Shown here one piece after another: positions 41,322-51,029 of a stretch of DNA of 64,000 bases. The notes below the pieces were generated by a model that searched no databases, was not told the DNA's origin, and was given only the letters and a program-made list of their open reading frames with translations. The DNA comes from Achromobacter sp. RTa. GTDB lineage: Bacteria > Pseudomonadota > Gammaproteobacteria > Burkholderiales > Burkholderiaceae_B. The number at the start of each line of letters is the position of its first letter. Position 1 is the stretch's first letter. The stretch covers positions 111,506-175,505 of the forward strand of contig NZ_JPYO01000043.1 of NCBI RefSeq assembly GCF_000757485.1, read 5' to 3'. Both the position numbers and the translations under genes were made by a program.

Positions 41322-42205
41322 TTCGCGGCTCCCGCCACGGCGTCGTCGCGCGCCGCGGCCGCGCTGGCCTGCCGCGCCTTCTGGATTTCCTCGGTCTTGA
41401 TGCGGATTTGCCAGTAGTACATGGCGCGGGCCACGGCATAGTCGTAGCCGGCCTTGCCATCCAGGAAGCCCAGCCGGAAAAGATAGGAATGAAGGAAGGC
41501 GATCGGCGCCTTGAAAGGCATGGCCTGGAAGATGCGCTTGAGCAGCGCGCGGGCGCCGACGTTGGCTTCGCGCGGGTCGTTCATCAGGCCTTTGGTGCGG
41601 AGGTTGGCCTCCCAGTCGGAGTAGCGATTGTGCTTGTCGAAATAGTGGAAGAGCGAGTCATGGTCGTTGTGCACCATGCGCTGGCGCAAGGCAAAGGTCT
41701 CGCCCTCGACCTGCGGCTGGTAGTGCCCTTCCACTTCCCACATATGGGCCACATCCAGGTCATCGTAGTCCAGGAAGCGGGAGCGGTCGCGCGCCAGCAG
41801 CGCCAGCTTGTAGACGCGGTGCCCGTGTTCCAGCTTCCTGCCGCAGAACACATAGTCGAACGGCACGAAGGCACCGCCCGCGCCCGCCGCGAAGCGCGGC
41901 AGCGCCTCGCGTATCTCGGCGGCGAGCCCGGGCGTCATTTCCTCGTCGGCGTCGACGTACAGCACGACGGGATGCGAGAAAGGCAGTTGCTCCAGGCACC
42001 ATTGCTTTTTCTTCGGATACTTGCCGTCCCACTGGAAATTGGAGATCTTCGCGCCCATCGCCGTCGCGATCGCGCAAGTGGCGTCCGTGCTGTTGGAGTC
42101 CACGACGAAAACCTCGTCGAATTCGACCAGCGCCTTCAGGCACTTGGCGATATTGCGTTCCTCGTTCTTGGTCATGACGACGACCGAAACCGGTATCTTC
42201 TGCAT
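41318..42205 (-). CDS. GT2-family glycosyltransferase (WaaE/KdtX-like)
   Basis: A 295-aa GT-A fold enzyme. VSVVVMTKNEERNIAKCLKAL and VFVVDSNSTDATCAIATAMGA form the nucleotide-sugar site, LYVDADEEMTP the DxD-like metal motif. The C-terminal part (MVHNDHDSLFHYFDKHNRYSDWEA) resembles WaaE/KdtX-type LPS glucosyltransferases and their exopolysaccharide homologues. ATG 42205 follows AGGACAG. It sits 13 bases after the GT4 gene and overlaps wcaF. Acceptor and donor unknown. Confidence 0.87.
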   Translation of the reverse strand: MQKIPVSVVVMTKNEERNIAKCLKALVEFDEVFVVDSNSTDATCAIATAMGAKISNFQWDGKYPKKKQWCLEQLPFSHPVVLYVDADEEMTPGLAAEIREALPRFAAGAGGAFVPFDYVFCGRKLEHGHRVYKLALLARDRSRFLDYDDLDVAHMWEVEGHYQPQVEGETFALRQRMVHNDHDSLFHYFDKHNRYSDWEANLRTKGLMNDPREANVGARALLKRIFQAMPFKAPIAFLHSYLFRLGFLDGKAGYDYAVARAMYYWQIRIKTEEIQKARQASAAAARDDAVAGAAK

Positions 42206-42218
42206 GATGCTGTCCTGT

Positions 42219-43349
42219 TCAGGGCGTGCCGCGCTGCATGAGCGGCTGAAATAGCGCGATGACGTTGCGGCAGTGCCGCTCCAGGGAAAAGGCGTCGGCG
42301 CGTTCGGGGCCCTGGGCGGCAAGCCGTTCCCGCATTTCGCCGTCGTAGGCCAGGCGGCGCACGGCTTCCGCCAGCGCCGCGGCGTCGCCCACCGGCACGA
42401 GCAGGCCATAGCGCCCGGCGTCCAGGATCTCGGCGGGGCCATGGGGACAGTCGGTGGAGATCACAGGCACGCCCAGGCACAACGCTTCCACGAGCACGTT
42501 GCCAAAGCTCTCGCGCACGGAGGTCAGGGCGAACGCGCCGGCGCCCGCGATCACCGGAAATGGATTGTCGATGTGGCCGGCCAGCGTGACGGCCGTGCGC
42601 GACCCGTGGTCGTCGATCCGTTTTTGCAGGGCGTCGTGCTCGGATCCTTCGCCCAGGATGGTGAAGGCGATGCCGGGGTCGTCCAGCAGCGCGGCGGCAT
42701 CGATCAGCGTGGCGTAGTCCTTCACCGCCTCGAGCCGGCCGACGGCCACCACCTGGTAGGGGCTGCGCCCGGACGGCTCCTGCGCGCGATGCGCGCCTTG
42801 CCGCCTGACGTTGTCCAGCGGGACGCCGTTGTAGATGGTGTGCACCTTGCCGCGCAGCGGCGGGAACATGCTGACCAGGTCTTCCTTCACGCCCCGCGAT
42901 ACGCCGACCACGGCGTCATGCCGCCGGTAGGTTTGGCTGACCAGCCAGCATTTGAGGCGGCGCATGCGGGAGGCCCCGTAGTGGATTGCGGGGCTGCTGT
43001 GTTCGAAGGCGACCGTCTTGAACCCGCCGCCCAGCAATTTCCTGGCCAGCACGACCAGCATATTGCACAGCAGGCCGTGCGAGCAGACGATGGCCGGCTT
43101 ATCGCGCCGGATCTGGCGCAGCAGGCGGATGAAGGCCAGGGGCAGCATCATGCGCAGCTTGGTGGGCGATTCGATGACGGGCAGCGCGCGGGTCACCTTG
43201 GGGTTGGAAATGGGATACTCCCGGTTGCGGGAACGCAGCAGGAACAGGGCGGAGTCCACCCCCTGTTCCGGCAAGGCATCCACGATGAAGGCGACGCATC
43301 TTCCAACGCCGCCGTGCAGGTCCGGCGCGACAAACAAGACATCAGGCAT
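42219..43349 (-). CDS. GT4-family glycosyltransferase
   Basis: A 376-aa GT-B fold glycosyltransferase. VLFVAPDLHGGVGRCVAFIVDAL opens the acceptor domain. The donor domain has YQVVAVGRLEAVKDYATLIDAAALL, ITILGEGSEHDAL-like FTILGEGSEHDALQ, and the ESFGNVLVEALCLGVPVISTDCPHGPAEIL retaining-GT motif with the EX7E glutamates. Overlaps the 3' end of the polymerase gene by 8 bases. One of three unassigned transferases in the operon. Confidence 0.9.
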   Translation of the reverse strand: MPDVLFVAPDLHGGVGRCVAFIVDALPEQGVDSALFLLRSRNREYPISNPKVTRALPVIESPTKLRMMLPLAFIRLLRQIRRDKPAIVCSHGLLCNMLVVLARKLLGGGFKTVAFEHSSPAIHYGASRMRRLKCWLVSQTYRRHDAVVGVSRGVKEDLVSMFPPLRGKVHTIYNGVPLDNVRRQGAHRAQEPSGRSPYQVVAVGRLEAVKDYATLIDAAALLDDPGIAFTILGEGSEHDALQKRIDDHGSRTAVTLAGHIDNPFPVIAGAGAFALTSVRESFGNVLVEALCLGVPVISTDCPHGPAEILDAGRYGLLVPVGDAAALAEAVRRLAYDGEMRERLAAQGPERADAFSLERHCRNVIALFQPLMQRGTP

Positions 43350-44634
43350 GAGGGATCACTCGCGGTGGCGCCCGGCGCGCGGCGTCCGGGCGGGGGCTGG
43401 GGACGGGCGGCGTACTGGAGGGAACAGGCATGACCTGGGCATTGCGCATCAACGACAGGCAATAGCACAGCAGGAAACCGGTGAAAGCGGTCTTGGGCGC
43501 GTAGGCCAGCCCCCCCGAAAGCGAGTCGATGAAGATATAGATGGGCGCGGTGGCCAGCAGGTAGCGCCGGTGCAGCTCCAGGCCGGGATGCGCGTATCGT
43601 CGGAGCAGGGTCAGCAGCAGGATGAGCAGCGGAGGGAGCATGATCATGGTCGTGCCCACTACGCCGAATTTCATCAGGTAGAACGCCCATGAATTGTGGG
43701 CGAAGGTGCTGAGTTCGAAGCCGTTCTCGCCCATGACCCAGCTGCGAAAGCCGGCGCCCTTGCCGAACACGGGGCTTTCGGCGAAGAAATCCATCTGCCC
43801 CTGCATTTCCTGGATGCGCGCGCCGTAGCTGGAGTCCTCGTCCAGGCGCTCGACGCTGAAGATGCGGTTGGTCAGCACGTCCAGGTAGCCGATGCTGGCG
43901 AAGACCAGGACGCCGGCGACGGCGGCGGGCGCGAAGACCATGACGGCGCGCCGCCGGATCTCGGGGCCCGCGCCCAGCATCACCGCGATCAGGACGGAAG
44001 CCGCCAGCTGCAGGTACTGGCTGCGGTTCAGTGAAAAGACCAGCGCCAGCAGCATGTAGACCGTCAGCGCATAGGCCTTGGGCCCGGAGACGTTCAGGGT
44101 GCGGCGGAAGTACAGCAGCGATACCACGCCGAACGGAATGGCCCAGACGCCCAGGCGCACGTTGCGCAGCGGATTGGATACGCTGAAACCCTGCAGCTGT
44201 TCCGCCAGCATCAGCGTGGCAACGGCGAGGCAGGCCGCCACGATGTACTTCTGCAGCACCGCATAGGCGGCGGGACTGTCGATGTCCTTGTAGCAAAGAA
44301 AGGGCGTGCACAGGAAATAGAACACGATGCGCAGATCCCGCGCCACGTCGCCCGTTTCGATGCCCGGGTGGTGCAGGGACACCAGCAGCAGGTAGATCAC
44401 CGACAGGCATTGCAGCCCCAGCAGCAGGCCCAGCAGGCCGCGGGGCAGGGCATAGGCGGCGGGATCCGCAAGCCGCAGGGCCTTGACCGCCAGCATGGCG
44501 ACGAACAGCAGGTCGAAGGGAGACAGCTTGAAGCTGCCCACGCCCAGGACGAAGTGGTCGTCGTTCAGGGCAAGCGCCGTGAAGGCGAACAGACCCAGCA
44601 GGTGCAGGGTGGAAAGGCGGCGGTGCGGCTTCAT
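43342..44634 (-). CDS. wzy: O-antigen/exopolysaccharide polymerase-like membrane protein (Wzy)
   Basis: A 430-aa protein with about ten to eleven hydrophobic helices and a long periplasmic loop (about residues 255-310: GARIQEMQGQMDFFAESPVFGKGAGFRSWVMG) typical of the Wzy_C/O-antigen ligase fold. The AHNSWAFYLMKFGVVG motif after the loop is found in Wzy-like polymerases. Sequence conservation in this group is low, so the name rests on topology, this motif and the presence of wzx, wza and wzc in the locus. It would polymerise repeat units in the periplasm. Confidence 0.8.
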   Translation of the reverse strand: MKPHRRLSTLHLLGLFAFTALALNDDHFVLGVGSFKLSPFDLLFVAMLAVKALRLADPAAYALPRGLLGLLLGLQCLSVIYLLLVSLHHPGIETGDVARDLRIVFYFLCTPFLCYKDIDSPAAYAVLQKYIVAACLAVATLMLAEQLQGFSVSNPLRNVRLGVWAIPFGVVSLLYFRRTLNVSGPKAYALTVYMLLALVFSLNRSQYLQLAASVLIAVMLGAGPEIRRRAVMVFAPAAVAGVLVFASIGYLDVLTNRIFSVERLDEDSSYGARIQEMQGQMDFFAESPVFGKGAGFRSWVMGENGFELSTFAHNSWAFYLMKFGVVGTTMIMLPPLLILLLTLLRRYAHPGLELHRRYLLATAPIYIFIDSLSGGLAYAPKTAFTGFLLCYCLSLMRNAQVMPVPSSTPPVPSPRPDAARRAPPRVIPHA

Positions 44635-44661
44635 TGCGGCTCAGCTCCTCGTGTGCGGGTC

Positions 44662-45564
44662 CTAGTGCGCAGCCCAGTCGTCGCGGCCGAATATCTTGGT
44701 GGTCAGCTTTTCGAACAGGTACGACAGGTCTCCCTGCCGCGCATGCGCAGCCACCTTGGACGCGCGGCAGGAAAGCTCGAACAGCCGTCCCAGGCCCGGC
44801 TCCGTGCGCCGGATGCGGGTGACGATCTGCTCGCGCTCTTCCAGCAGCACGTCCTGCATTAGCGCGGTCTTGGTTTCGTCATGGGCCGTGTAGACGCCCA
44901 TGGCGTCCGGCACGATCAGGTTCTTGCCTTCGCGCAGCAGGCGGCTCCACAATTCCAGGTCCATGCAATAGCGCATGCTTTCCTGCAGCAGGCCGTACTT
45001 GCGCAGCAGGTCGCGGCGGAAGATCGCGGACTGGTTGGGAATCGATGCCTTGACGACCGTCAGCGTGCCCCGGTTGACCGGGGTGTAGTGGATCTTGCGG
45101 AAGATGCGGTTGTTCGCGTCCGCCACGAACAGGTTGCCGCTGACGATGGGCGCCCGGCCCTTGGAGGCGGCGGCGCCCAGTTTGCGCAGCGCGCCCGGGA
45201 AATAGAGATCGTCCGAGTTCTGCCAGCCCACGTAGTCGCCGGTGGCGCGTTCGAAGCCCTTGTTGATGGCGTGCGACTGGCCGCGGTCGGGCGTGCTTTC
45301 CCAGTACGACAGGTAGCGTTCGTACTTGCGGATGATGTCCACGCTGCCGTCGGTGGAGCCGCCATCGATGATGATGTACTCCAGCCGCGGATAGCCCTGG
45401 TTCAGCACGGACAGGATCGTGCGTTCCAGGAAGCGGGCCTGGTTGAACGAGGGGGTCACGATCGTTACCTTCGGCATCAGGCCGCCCGCGATCGGGGCAG
45501 GCGGACGAAGCTCGCGGACGAAGTCGATGAGCTGACGTGAATACTCGTTGTGACGCTTGCTCAT
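44662..45564 (-). CDS. GT2-family glycosyltransferase
   Basis: A 300-aa GT-A enzyme. [44 protein letters not shown] is the canonical GT2 start; [15 protein letters not shown] contains the NSDD metal-binding motif. [18 protein letters not shown] and [10 protein letters not shown] fit WcaA-like family members. ATG 45564 has AAGGAG upstream; an internal ATG at residue 30 would also preserve the domain. Donor and acceptor unknown. Confidence 0.88.
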   Translation of the reverse strand: MSKRHNEYSRQLIDFVRELRPPAPIAGGLMPKVTIVTPSFNQARFLERTILSVLNQGYPRLEYIIIDGGSTDGSVDIIRKYERYLSYWESTPDRGQSHAINKGFERATGDYVGWQNSDDLYFPGALRKLGAAASKGRAPIVSGNLFVADANNRIFRKIHYTPVNRGTLTVVKASIPNQSAIFRRDLLRKYGLLQESMRYCMDLELWSRLLREGKNLIVPDAMGVYTAHDETKTALMQDVLLEEREQIVTRIRRTEPGLGRLFELSCRASKVAAHARQGDLSYLFEKLTTKIFGRDDWAAH

Positions 45565-45592
45565 GCAAGGCTCCTTTTAGTGTGGGCAGGCC

Positions 45593-46909
45593 CTAGCGGC
45601 TGGCCGCAGGCAAGGCGCCCGGGAAATCGGGGCGGGATTGACGGATGGCGAAGGCCACGCCGGCCAGCGTGATCGCCGCATAGGCCATGCGGCCCCAAGC
45701 CGCGGCGTGTTCGCCTGCGACGTGTACCAGCCCCGCCATGACGCACAGCATCGCCAATCCGCCCAAGCCGTTCAGGATGGCGACCGCGCGGGAATTTCCG
45801 AGTCCGAGCAGGGAGAAATGGGCCGCGGCATTCAGGGAGAGCAACCCCGACGCCACGATGAGCAATTGGAAGGTCCCGAGATGGTCCTGGGCCACGCTCG
45901 CGCTCAGCAGCACGTTCAGGAGCGGATGGCTGACCGCCAGCACGGCAAGGGTCGCGCCGGCCGACAGGGCCAGGTTCCACAGCATCATGCGCCGGATTTC
46001 GCGTTCGGCGGCTCCGGGGTAGGGAGGAGAGGCCGACAGGCGGCTGACGCGCGGCATGGCCTTCTGGAAAATGGCGACCGACGCGGTGTGGATGATCTGG
46101 CCGACCTGCACGCCCACCGTATATATCGCGAGCGCCGCCGGCCCCATCAGGCTGCCGACCAGCACGCGGTCCACCGAACCGAAGGCCAGGGCGCTCAGGC
46201 TATTCAGCCATGACCAGCGCGAGAACCGGAAGGCGTCCATCATGGCGCCGCGGTCGCGCACGGGACGCACGAGCAGGCGGCCGTAGCTGCGCGAGAACAC
46301 AAGCATCTTCACGGAGCCGGCGAGCAGCAGCCCGAGCGCCTGGGCCAGGCCGGTCCAGGTGGGCGAGGCAGTGAGCCAGGCGGTGGCGCAGGCCAGCGCC
46401 ATCGTGCCGCTGCGGCTGAATACTTCGCACAGCGCCGTGGCGCGGAAGTCCTCGCGCCCCTTCAGGCAGCCCGAGAAGAGCTGGTCATACTGCTGAGTCA
46501 GGTAGATGGCCAGGGCTGGCAGCGCCAGCATCGTCACCGCCACGCCGCCGAAGGTCGCGCCGGGCCATCCCAGGCCCACGGCGCCCCAGAGCATCAGGGC
46601 GGCCAGCGTCACCACGCCCAGCGCGCAACCGATGAGCGACATGCTCACGCCCGCCGCGCGGTAGGCGCCGCCGGGTTCGTGCAGGCGTTCGGACACCAGC
46701 TTGGTCGCGGTCACGGCCGCGCCAAGATTGGCGGCGTTGCCGAAGCCGGCCAGGGCGATGATCATGGAGTATTGGCCGAAGCCCACCGTTCCGAGCTGCC
46801 GGAACAGGATGGGCAATGCCACCAGCGCGGCGACGGGGCCGATGCCGTACTCCACCAGCCCCCAGAAGGAGGCGTTGCCGGCGATGTGTTTCCTGAGAAA
46901 ACCAAGCAT
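45593..46909 (-). CDS. wzx: Wzx-type polysaccharide flippase
   Basis: A 438-aa MATE/MOP-superfamily membrane protein with about twelve helices. GPVAALVALPILFRQLGTVGFGQYSMIIALAGFGNAANLG is the typical first part, including the LGxxxfGxY motif after helix 2. It would flip the undecaprenyl-linked repeat unit to the periplasm. It lies between fcl and a GT2 gene, with about 25-base gaps on each side. Confidence 0.87.
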   Translation of the reverse strand: MLGFLRKHIAGNASFWGLVEYGIGPVAALVALPILFRQLGTVGFGQYSMIIALAGFGNAANLGAAVTATKLVSERLHEPGGAYRAAGVSMSLIGCALGVVTLAALMLWGAVGLGWPGATFGGVAVTMLALPALAIYLTQQYDQLFSGCLKGREDFRATALCEVFSRSGTMALACATAWLTASPTWTGLAQALGLLLAGSVKMLVFSRSYGRLLVRPVRDRGAMMDAFRFSRWSWLNSLSALAFGSVDRVLVGSLMGPAALAIYTVGVQVGQIIHTASVAIFQKAMPRVSRLSASPPYPGAAEREIRRMMLWNLALSAGATLAVLAVSHPLLNVLLSASVAQDHLGTFQLLIVASGLLSLNAAAHFSLLGLGNSRAVAILNGLGGLAMLCVMAGLVHVAGEHAAAWGRMAYAAITLAGVAFAIRQSRPDFPGALPAASR

Positions 46910-46933
46910 GGCTATAGCCTCTGAGCGTGGCCA

Positions 46934-47887
46934 TCAGGCCACGGGCAGCGCCTGTTGGGTGCGCTCGCGCAGGAAATGCCCGTAGGCCAGCGTGATGCCG
47001 TGCGTCAGCGAAATTTCCGGCTTCCAGCCCAGTGCCTGGACCCGGCCCGAGTCCATCAGCTTGCGCGGCGTGCCGTCAGGCTTGCTGGTGTCGTAGACGA
47101 TGTTGCCGGTGTAGCCGACGACGCGCGCGACCAGCTTGGCCAGCTCGGCGATCGAGATGTCCTGGCCGGCGCCGATGTTGTAGATCCCCTCCGCCTCGGG
47201 GTGTTCCATCAGCATGACGCAGGCCTGGGCCAGGTCGTCCACGTACAGGAACTCGCGCAGCGGCGCGCCCGTTCCCCAGATGGTCACGCTGTCCTGGCCC
47301 GATTCGCGTCCTTCATGGAACTTGCGGATGAGCGCTGGCAGCACGTGGCTGCTGTGCAGGTCGTAGTTGTCATGCGGGCCGTAGAGATTGGTCGGCATGG
47401 CGCAGATGAAGCGCGCGCCGTACTCGCGCTGGTACGCCTCGCAAAGCTTCAGGCCTGCGATCTTGGCGATGGCGTAGGGTTCGTTGGTGGATTCCAGCGG
47501 CCCCGTCAGCAGCGCATCTTCGCGGATGGGTTGGGGCGCCTCCCGCGGGTAGATGCATGACGAACCCAGGAACAGCAGCTTGCGCACCCCCGCCGCGTAC
47601 GCGGCGCGGATGACGTTGCACTGGATCATGAGGTTCTTATAGAGGAACTCCACCGGATGCGTCTGGTTGGCGAGGATGCCGCCCACCTTGGCCGCCGCCA
47701 GGTACACCACGTCGACCGGCGTGGTCGAGAAGAAGCGGTGCACCTGGTTCTGGTTTTCCAGGTCCAGCTCCTCGCGGCTGCGGGTCACCACGTTGCCGTA
47801 GCCGCGGCGGTGCAGTTCGCGGGTGATCGCGGCGCCCACCATGCCGCGATGGCCGGCGACGAAGACGCGTTGCTCCAGGTTCGTCAT
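46934..47887 (-). CDS. fcl: GDP-L-fucose synthase
   Basis: A 317-aa extended short-chain dehydrogenase. [23 protein letters not shown] is the NADP motif; [25 protein letters not shown] and the catalytic Tyr138-x3-Lys142 (YAIAK) are characteristic of WcaG/Fcl. It epimerises and reduces GDP-4-keto-6-deoxy-mannose to GDP-L-fucose, directly after Gmd encoded 6 bases upstream. Fucose is therefore very likely in the polymer. Confidence 0.94.
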   Translation of the reverse strand: MTNLEQRVFVAGHRGMVGAAITRELHRRGYGNVVTRSREELDLENQNQVHRFFSTTPVDVVYLAAAKVGGILANQTHPVEFLYKNLMIQCNVIRAAYAAGVRKLLFLGSSCIYPREAPQPIREDALLTGPLESTNEPYAIAKIAGLKLCEAYQREYGARFICAMPTNLYGPHDNYDLHSSHVLPALIRKFHEGRESGQDSVTIWGTGAPLREFLYVDDLAQACVMLMEHPEAEGIYNIGAGQDISIAELAKLVARVVGYTGNIVYDTSKPDGTPRKLMDSGRVQALGWKPEISLTHGITLAYGHFLRERTQQALPVA

Positions 47888-47893
47888 GTCCGA

Positions 47894-49003
47894 CTACTCC
47901 TTGTAGGCGTAGATTTCGTAGCCGTTCTGCTCGACCAGCGCATCGCGCCGCGCGTCCCGCAGATCGCTCTCGATCATTTCCTTGACCAGCTCAGCGAACG
48001 AGGTGCGCGGCGACCAGCCGAGCTTCTCGCGCGCCTTGGTCGGATCGCCCAGCAGGGTTTCCACTTCCGTGGGACGGAAGTAGCGCGGGTCGACGCGCAC
48101 GATGACCTGGCCGGGCTTGACGTCGTGCACCGGCGAGAACAGCACGGTCGCCGTCTCGTCCAGGCCTTCTCCCTCCCAGGCCAGCAGGATGCCCAGTTCG
48201 CGCGCGGCGGTGTTGATGAACTCGCGCACGCTGTACTGCATGCCGGTCGCGATGACGTAGTCCTCCGGCGTGTCCTGCTGCAGCATCAGCCATTGCATTT
48301 CGACGTAGTCGCGGGCGTGGCCCCAGTCGCGCAACGCCGACAGATTGCCCAGGTACAGGCATTCCTGCAGCCCAAGCACGATGCGCGCCAGGCCGCGGGT
48401 GATCTTGCGGGTCACGAAGGTCTCGCCGCGCTTGGGCGATTCGTGGTTGAACAGGATGCCGTTGCAGGCATACATGCCATAGGCTTCGCGGTAGTTCACG
48501 CTGATCCAGTAGGCATACAGCTTTGCGGCCGCGTAGGGGCTGCGCGGGTAGAAGGGCGTGGTTTCCTTCTGCGGGATTTCCTGCACCAGGCCGTAGAGCT
48601 CGGAGGTGGAAGCCTGGTAGAAGCGGGCCTTGTTCTCCAGCTTCAGGATGCGGATGGCTTCCAGCAGGCGCAGGGTGCCCAGGCCGTCGGCGTTGGCCGT
48701 GTACTCGGGCTCCTCGAACGACACCCCGACGTGGCTCTGCGCGGCCAGGTTGTAGATCTCGTCCGGCTGTACCGACTGCACGATCCGGATCAGGCTGCAG
48801 GAGTCCGTCATGTCTCCGTGGTGCAGCACGAAATTGCGGGGCTGATCGTGGGGATCCTGGTACAGGTGGTCGATGCGGGCCGTGTTGAACAGCGAAGCGC
48901 GCCGCTTGATGCCGTGGACTTCATAGCCCTTGGCAAGCAGGAACTCCGCCAGGTAGGACCCGTCTTGGCCGGTTACGCCGGTAATCAGTGCCCGTTTTGG
49001 CAT
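47894..49003 (-). CDS. gmd: GDP-mannose 4,6-dehydratase
   Basis: A 369-aa dehydratase. [33 protein letters not shown] is the Gmd-type NADP motif. The catalytic site is ASTSELYG (about 131-138) plus Tyr157-x3-Lys161 (SPYAAAK). It converts GDP-mannose to GDP-4-keto-6-deoxy-mannose for Fcl. ATG 49003 has AAGGA upstream; the in-frame ATG-type start at 49060 lies inside vanZ. Confidence 0.95.
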   Translation of the reverse strand: MPKRALITGVTGQDGSYLAEFLLAKGYEVHGIKRRASLFNTARIDHLYQDPHDQPRNFVLHHGDMTDSCSLIRIVQSVQPDEIYNLAAQSHVGVSFEEPEYTANADGLGTLRLLEAIRILKLENKARFYQASTSELYGLVQEIPQKETTPFYPRSPYAAAKLYAYWISVNYREAYGMYACNGILFNHESPKRGETFVTRKITRGLARIVLGLQECLYLGNLSALRDWGHARDYVEMQWLMLQQDTPEDYVIATGMQYSVREFINTAARELGILLAWEGEGLDETATVLFSPVHDVKPGQVIVRVDPRYFRPTEVETLLGDPTKAREKLGWSPRTSFAELVKEMIESDLRDARRDALVEQNGYEIYAYKE

Positions 49004-49013
49004 GGTTGTATCC

Positions 49014-49376
49014 TTAAGACTTAGTGACTGCACGAAAGGAGCCGAAGGCTGCGGTACCAATGTGCAATGAGATTACTGTTGCACCAGCCGCGGAGATATC
49101 GGCCAAAAGGTCTAAGAGTTCAGCCTGTCGATAGGGAAAAAGGGACTGGATTGATTCGTCCAGCGCGCCCAGCGCCGTGATGGCCAACAGGGACACCAGC
49201 ACCGGGCGCCGGTTGACCGAGGCGTAGATGAGCCCGCTCAGGAAGGCGTAGGCGGCGAGGTGCAGGCGCTTGTCGCCGAAGGCGTCCGACATGTCCGCCG
49301 CCAGCCCCGGAAGGTTGCCCACCGTCACCAGCACAAGAAAGAACAGCCCCGCCACCGGCAGGCATAGCCGCGCCAT
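49014..49376 (-). CDS. VanZ-like small membrane protein
   Basis: A 120-aa protein with three to four helices. [21 protein letters not shown] (K-x2-H-x3-Y) and [28 protein letters not shown] (D-E-x2-Q...D) are VanZ-family residues; this family is common in polysaccharide loci but its role is unresolved. ATG 49376 is the conservative start. An open frame continues to 49607, and its extra 77 residues are encoded by two copies of an 84-bp repeat, which I regard as read-through of repeat DNA rather than real protein. Confidence 0.72.
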   Translation of the reverse strand: MARLCLPVAGLFFLVLVTVGNLPGLAADMSDAFGDKRLHLAAYAFLSGLIYASVNRRPVLVSLLAITALGALDESIQSLFPYRQAELLDLLADISAAGATVISLHIGTAAFGSFRAVTKS

Positions 49377-49410
49377 TCCAGGACGCCAGAAAGGATCCTT
49401 GTCCACGTGG

Positions 49411-49588
49411 CGTGGGGGGCCGTTTTTGCCGCCGGGCCGCCCCAAGGCAAAAAGCGCCCCCTTGGGGGGCAGCAAGCGCGCGAAGCGTGCGCGGCGTGGG
49501 GGGCCGTTTTTGCCGCCGGGCCGCCCCAAGGCAAAAAGCACCCCCTTGGGGGGCAGCAAGCGCGCGAAGCGTGCGCGGCGTGGGGGCT
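49411..49588. repeat. 84-bp tandem repeat (2.1 copies) between manC and vanZ
   Basis: Two nearly identical 84-bp units, 49411-49494 and 49495-49578, are followed by the first ten bases of a third. The only clear difference is G versus A at one position (gcgccccc/gcaccccc). Each unit carries a short CCCCCTTGGGGG hairpin and AAGCGCGCGAAGCGTGCGC. The length is a multiple of three, so every frame remains open through it, extending apparent ORFs on both strands. Confidence 0.85.
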
Positions 49589-49593
49589 CCTTC

Positions 49594-51024
49594 TCACACT
49601 CGTCCATACATGTCCTGGAATCGAACGATGTCGTCCTCGCCGAGATAGGCCCCAGATTGCACCTCGATGATCTCCAGCGGGATCTTCCCGGGGTTCTCCA
49701 GGCTGTGGATCTCGCCCAGCGGGATATAGGTCGACTGGTTCTCGGTCAGCAGGTACTGCTTGTCGCCGTTGTAGATGCGCGCCGTACCCGACACCACGAT
49801 CCAGTGCTCCGCCCGGTGATGGTGCATCTGCGAGGACAGGCGCGCCCCGGGTTTGACCGTGATGCGCTTGACCTGGTAGCGGGGGCCCTGGCCGACGGAA
49901 TCGTAGGATCCCCAAGGCCGCTGGACCTCGCGGTGGTGGTTGAGTTCGGAGCGGTGCTGCGTCTTGAAGATCTCGACCAGGCGCTTGACGTCCTGAGAGC
50001 GCGACTTGTGGGCCACCAGGACGGCGTCGGCCGTTTCGATCACGACGATGTCGTCCAGCCCCACCGAGGCGACCAGCCTGCTGGTCGAATGGATGAGGCA
50101 GTTGCGTGAATCCTCCACCATGACGTCGCCCGTGGTGGAGTTGCCCTCGACCGTCTTCTGGGCGATGCCCCAGACCGCGTCCCACGCGCCTACGTCGCTC
50201 CAGGAGGCCGCCAGCGGAATGACCACGGCGCTGTCGGTGCGCTCCATGATGGCGTAGTCCATCGAATCGCTGGGGCAGGCCTCGAAAGAGGGACCGTCCA
50301 GGTGGAAAAGCGCGTTCTCGCCGTGCCCGATGGCCACGGCCGCCTGCACCTGCTCCAGGATCCTGGGCGCCAGCCTGGCCATTTCCGACAGGAAGACCGA
50401 AGCCTGGAAGGCGAACATGCCGCTGTTCCAGTAGTAGCCGCCGTCCTCGATGAAGCGCTGGGCGACCTCCGGCGACGGCTTTTCGACGAAGCGGCGCACG
50501 CGGCGGGCGGGCTCCATGGCGCCGGGCTCGTCGGCCTGGATATAGCCATAGCCGCTGAGCGGGGCGGTCGGTGTGATGCCGAAGGTCACCAGCGCGCCCT
50601 GCAGCGCGGCCTGGTAGGCCTCGGCAAAGGCGGCGCGCAGCACCTCGCCGTCTTCCAGGACATGGTCCGAAGGCATGATGAGCATGACGGGATCCTCGCC
50701 GTCCCGCATGGCGCGCAGGGTGGCGGCGGCGATAGCCGGCGCCGTGTTGCGGGCGTACGGTTCGAGGATCACCTCCGCGTCCTTGATGCCCAGTTCCAGC
50801 GCCTGTTCCGCCGCGATGTAGCGGTGAGCATCGTTGCACACCAGCGTGGGCCTGGCTTCGGCGCCCGCGGACCCCAGGCGCAGCAGCGTGTTCTGCAGCA
50901 GGCTGCGGTCATCGGTCAAACGGATGAACTGCTTCGGCAGCAACTCCCGGGACAGCGGCCACAGGCGCGAGCCGGAGCCGCCGCAAAGGATGACAGCCCG
51001 GTACGGGGGAGGGGGATTGGTCAT
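49594..51024 (-). CDS. manC: Mannose-1-phosphate guanylyltransferase/mannose-6-phosphate isomerase
   Basis: A 476-aa bifunctional type II enzyme. AVILCGGSGSRLWPLSRELLPKQF is the nucleotidyltransferase signature (residues about 10-33); FVEKPS and the mid-section YYWNSGMFAF follow. The C-terminal cupin isomerase has QMHHHRAEHWIVVSGTA with metal-binding histidines. It makes GDP-mannose from mannose-1-P, and also interconverts fructose-6-P and mannose-6-P. ATG 51024 lies 8 bases after AAGGAG; the frame's earlier start (GTG 51033) overlaps gmm. Confidence 0.95.
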   Translation of the reverse strand: MTNPPPPYRAVILCGGSGSRLWPLSRELLPKQFIRLTDDRSLLQNTLLRLGSAGAEARPTLVCNDAHRYIAAEQALELGIKDAEVILEPYARNTAPAIAAATLRAMRDGEDPVMLIMPSDHVLEDGEVLRAAFAEAYQAALQGALVTFGITPTAPLSGYGYIQADEPGAMEPARRVRRFVEKPSPEVAQRFIEDGGYYWNSGMFAFQASVFLSEMARLAPRILEQVQAAVAIGHGENALFHLDGPSFEACPSDSMDYAIMERTDSAVVIPLAASWSDVGAWDAVWGIAQKTVEGNSTTGDVMVEDSRNCLIHSTSRLVASVGLDDIVVIETADAVLVAHKSRSQDVKRLVEIFKTQHRSELNHHREVQRPWGSYDSVGQGPRYQVKRITVKPGARLSSQMHHHRAEHWIVVSGTARIYNGDKQYLLTENQSTYIPLGEIHSLENPGKIPLEIIEVQSGAYLGEDDIVRFQDMYGRV

Positions 51025-51029
51025 GGCGC

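Noticed and set aside
49377..49607. N-terminal extension of VanZ with two repeated blocks
   Set aside because: Encoded entirely by the 84-bp tandem repeat and the manC tail; VanZ homology starts after it and an internal ATG is available.
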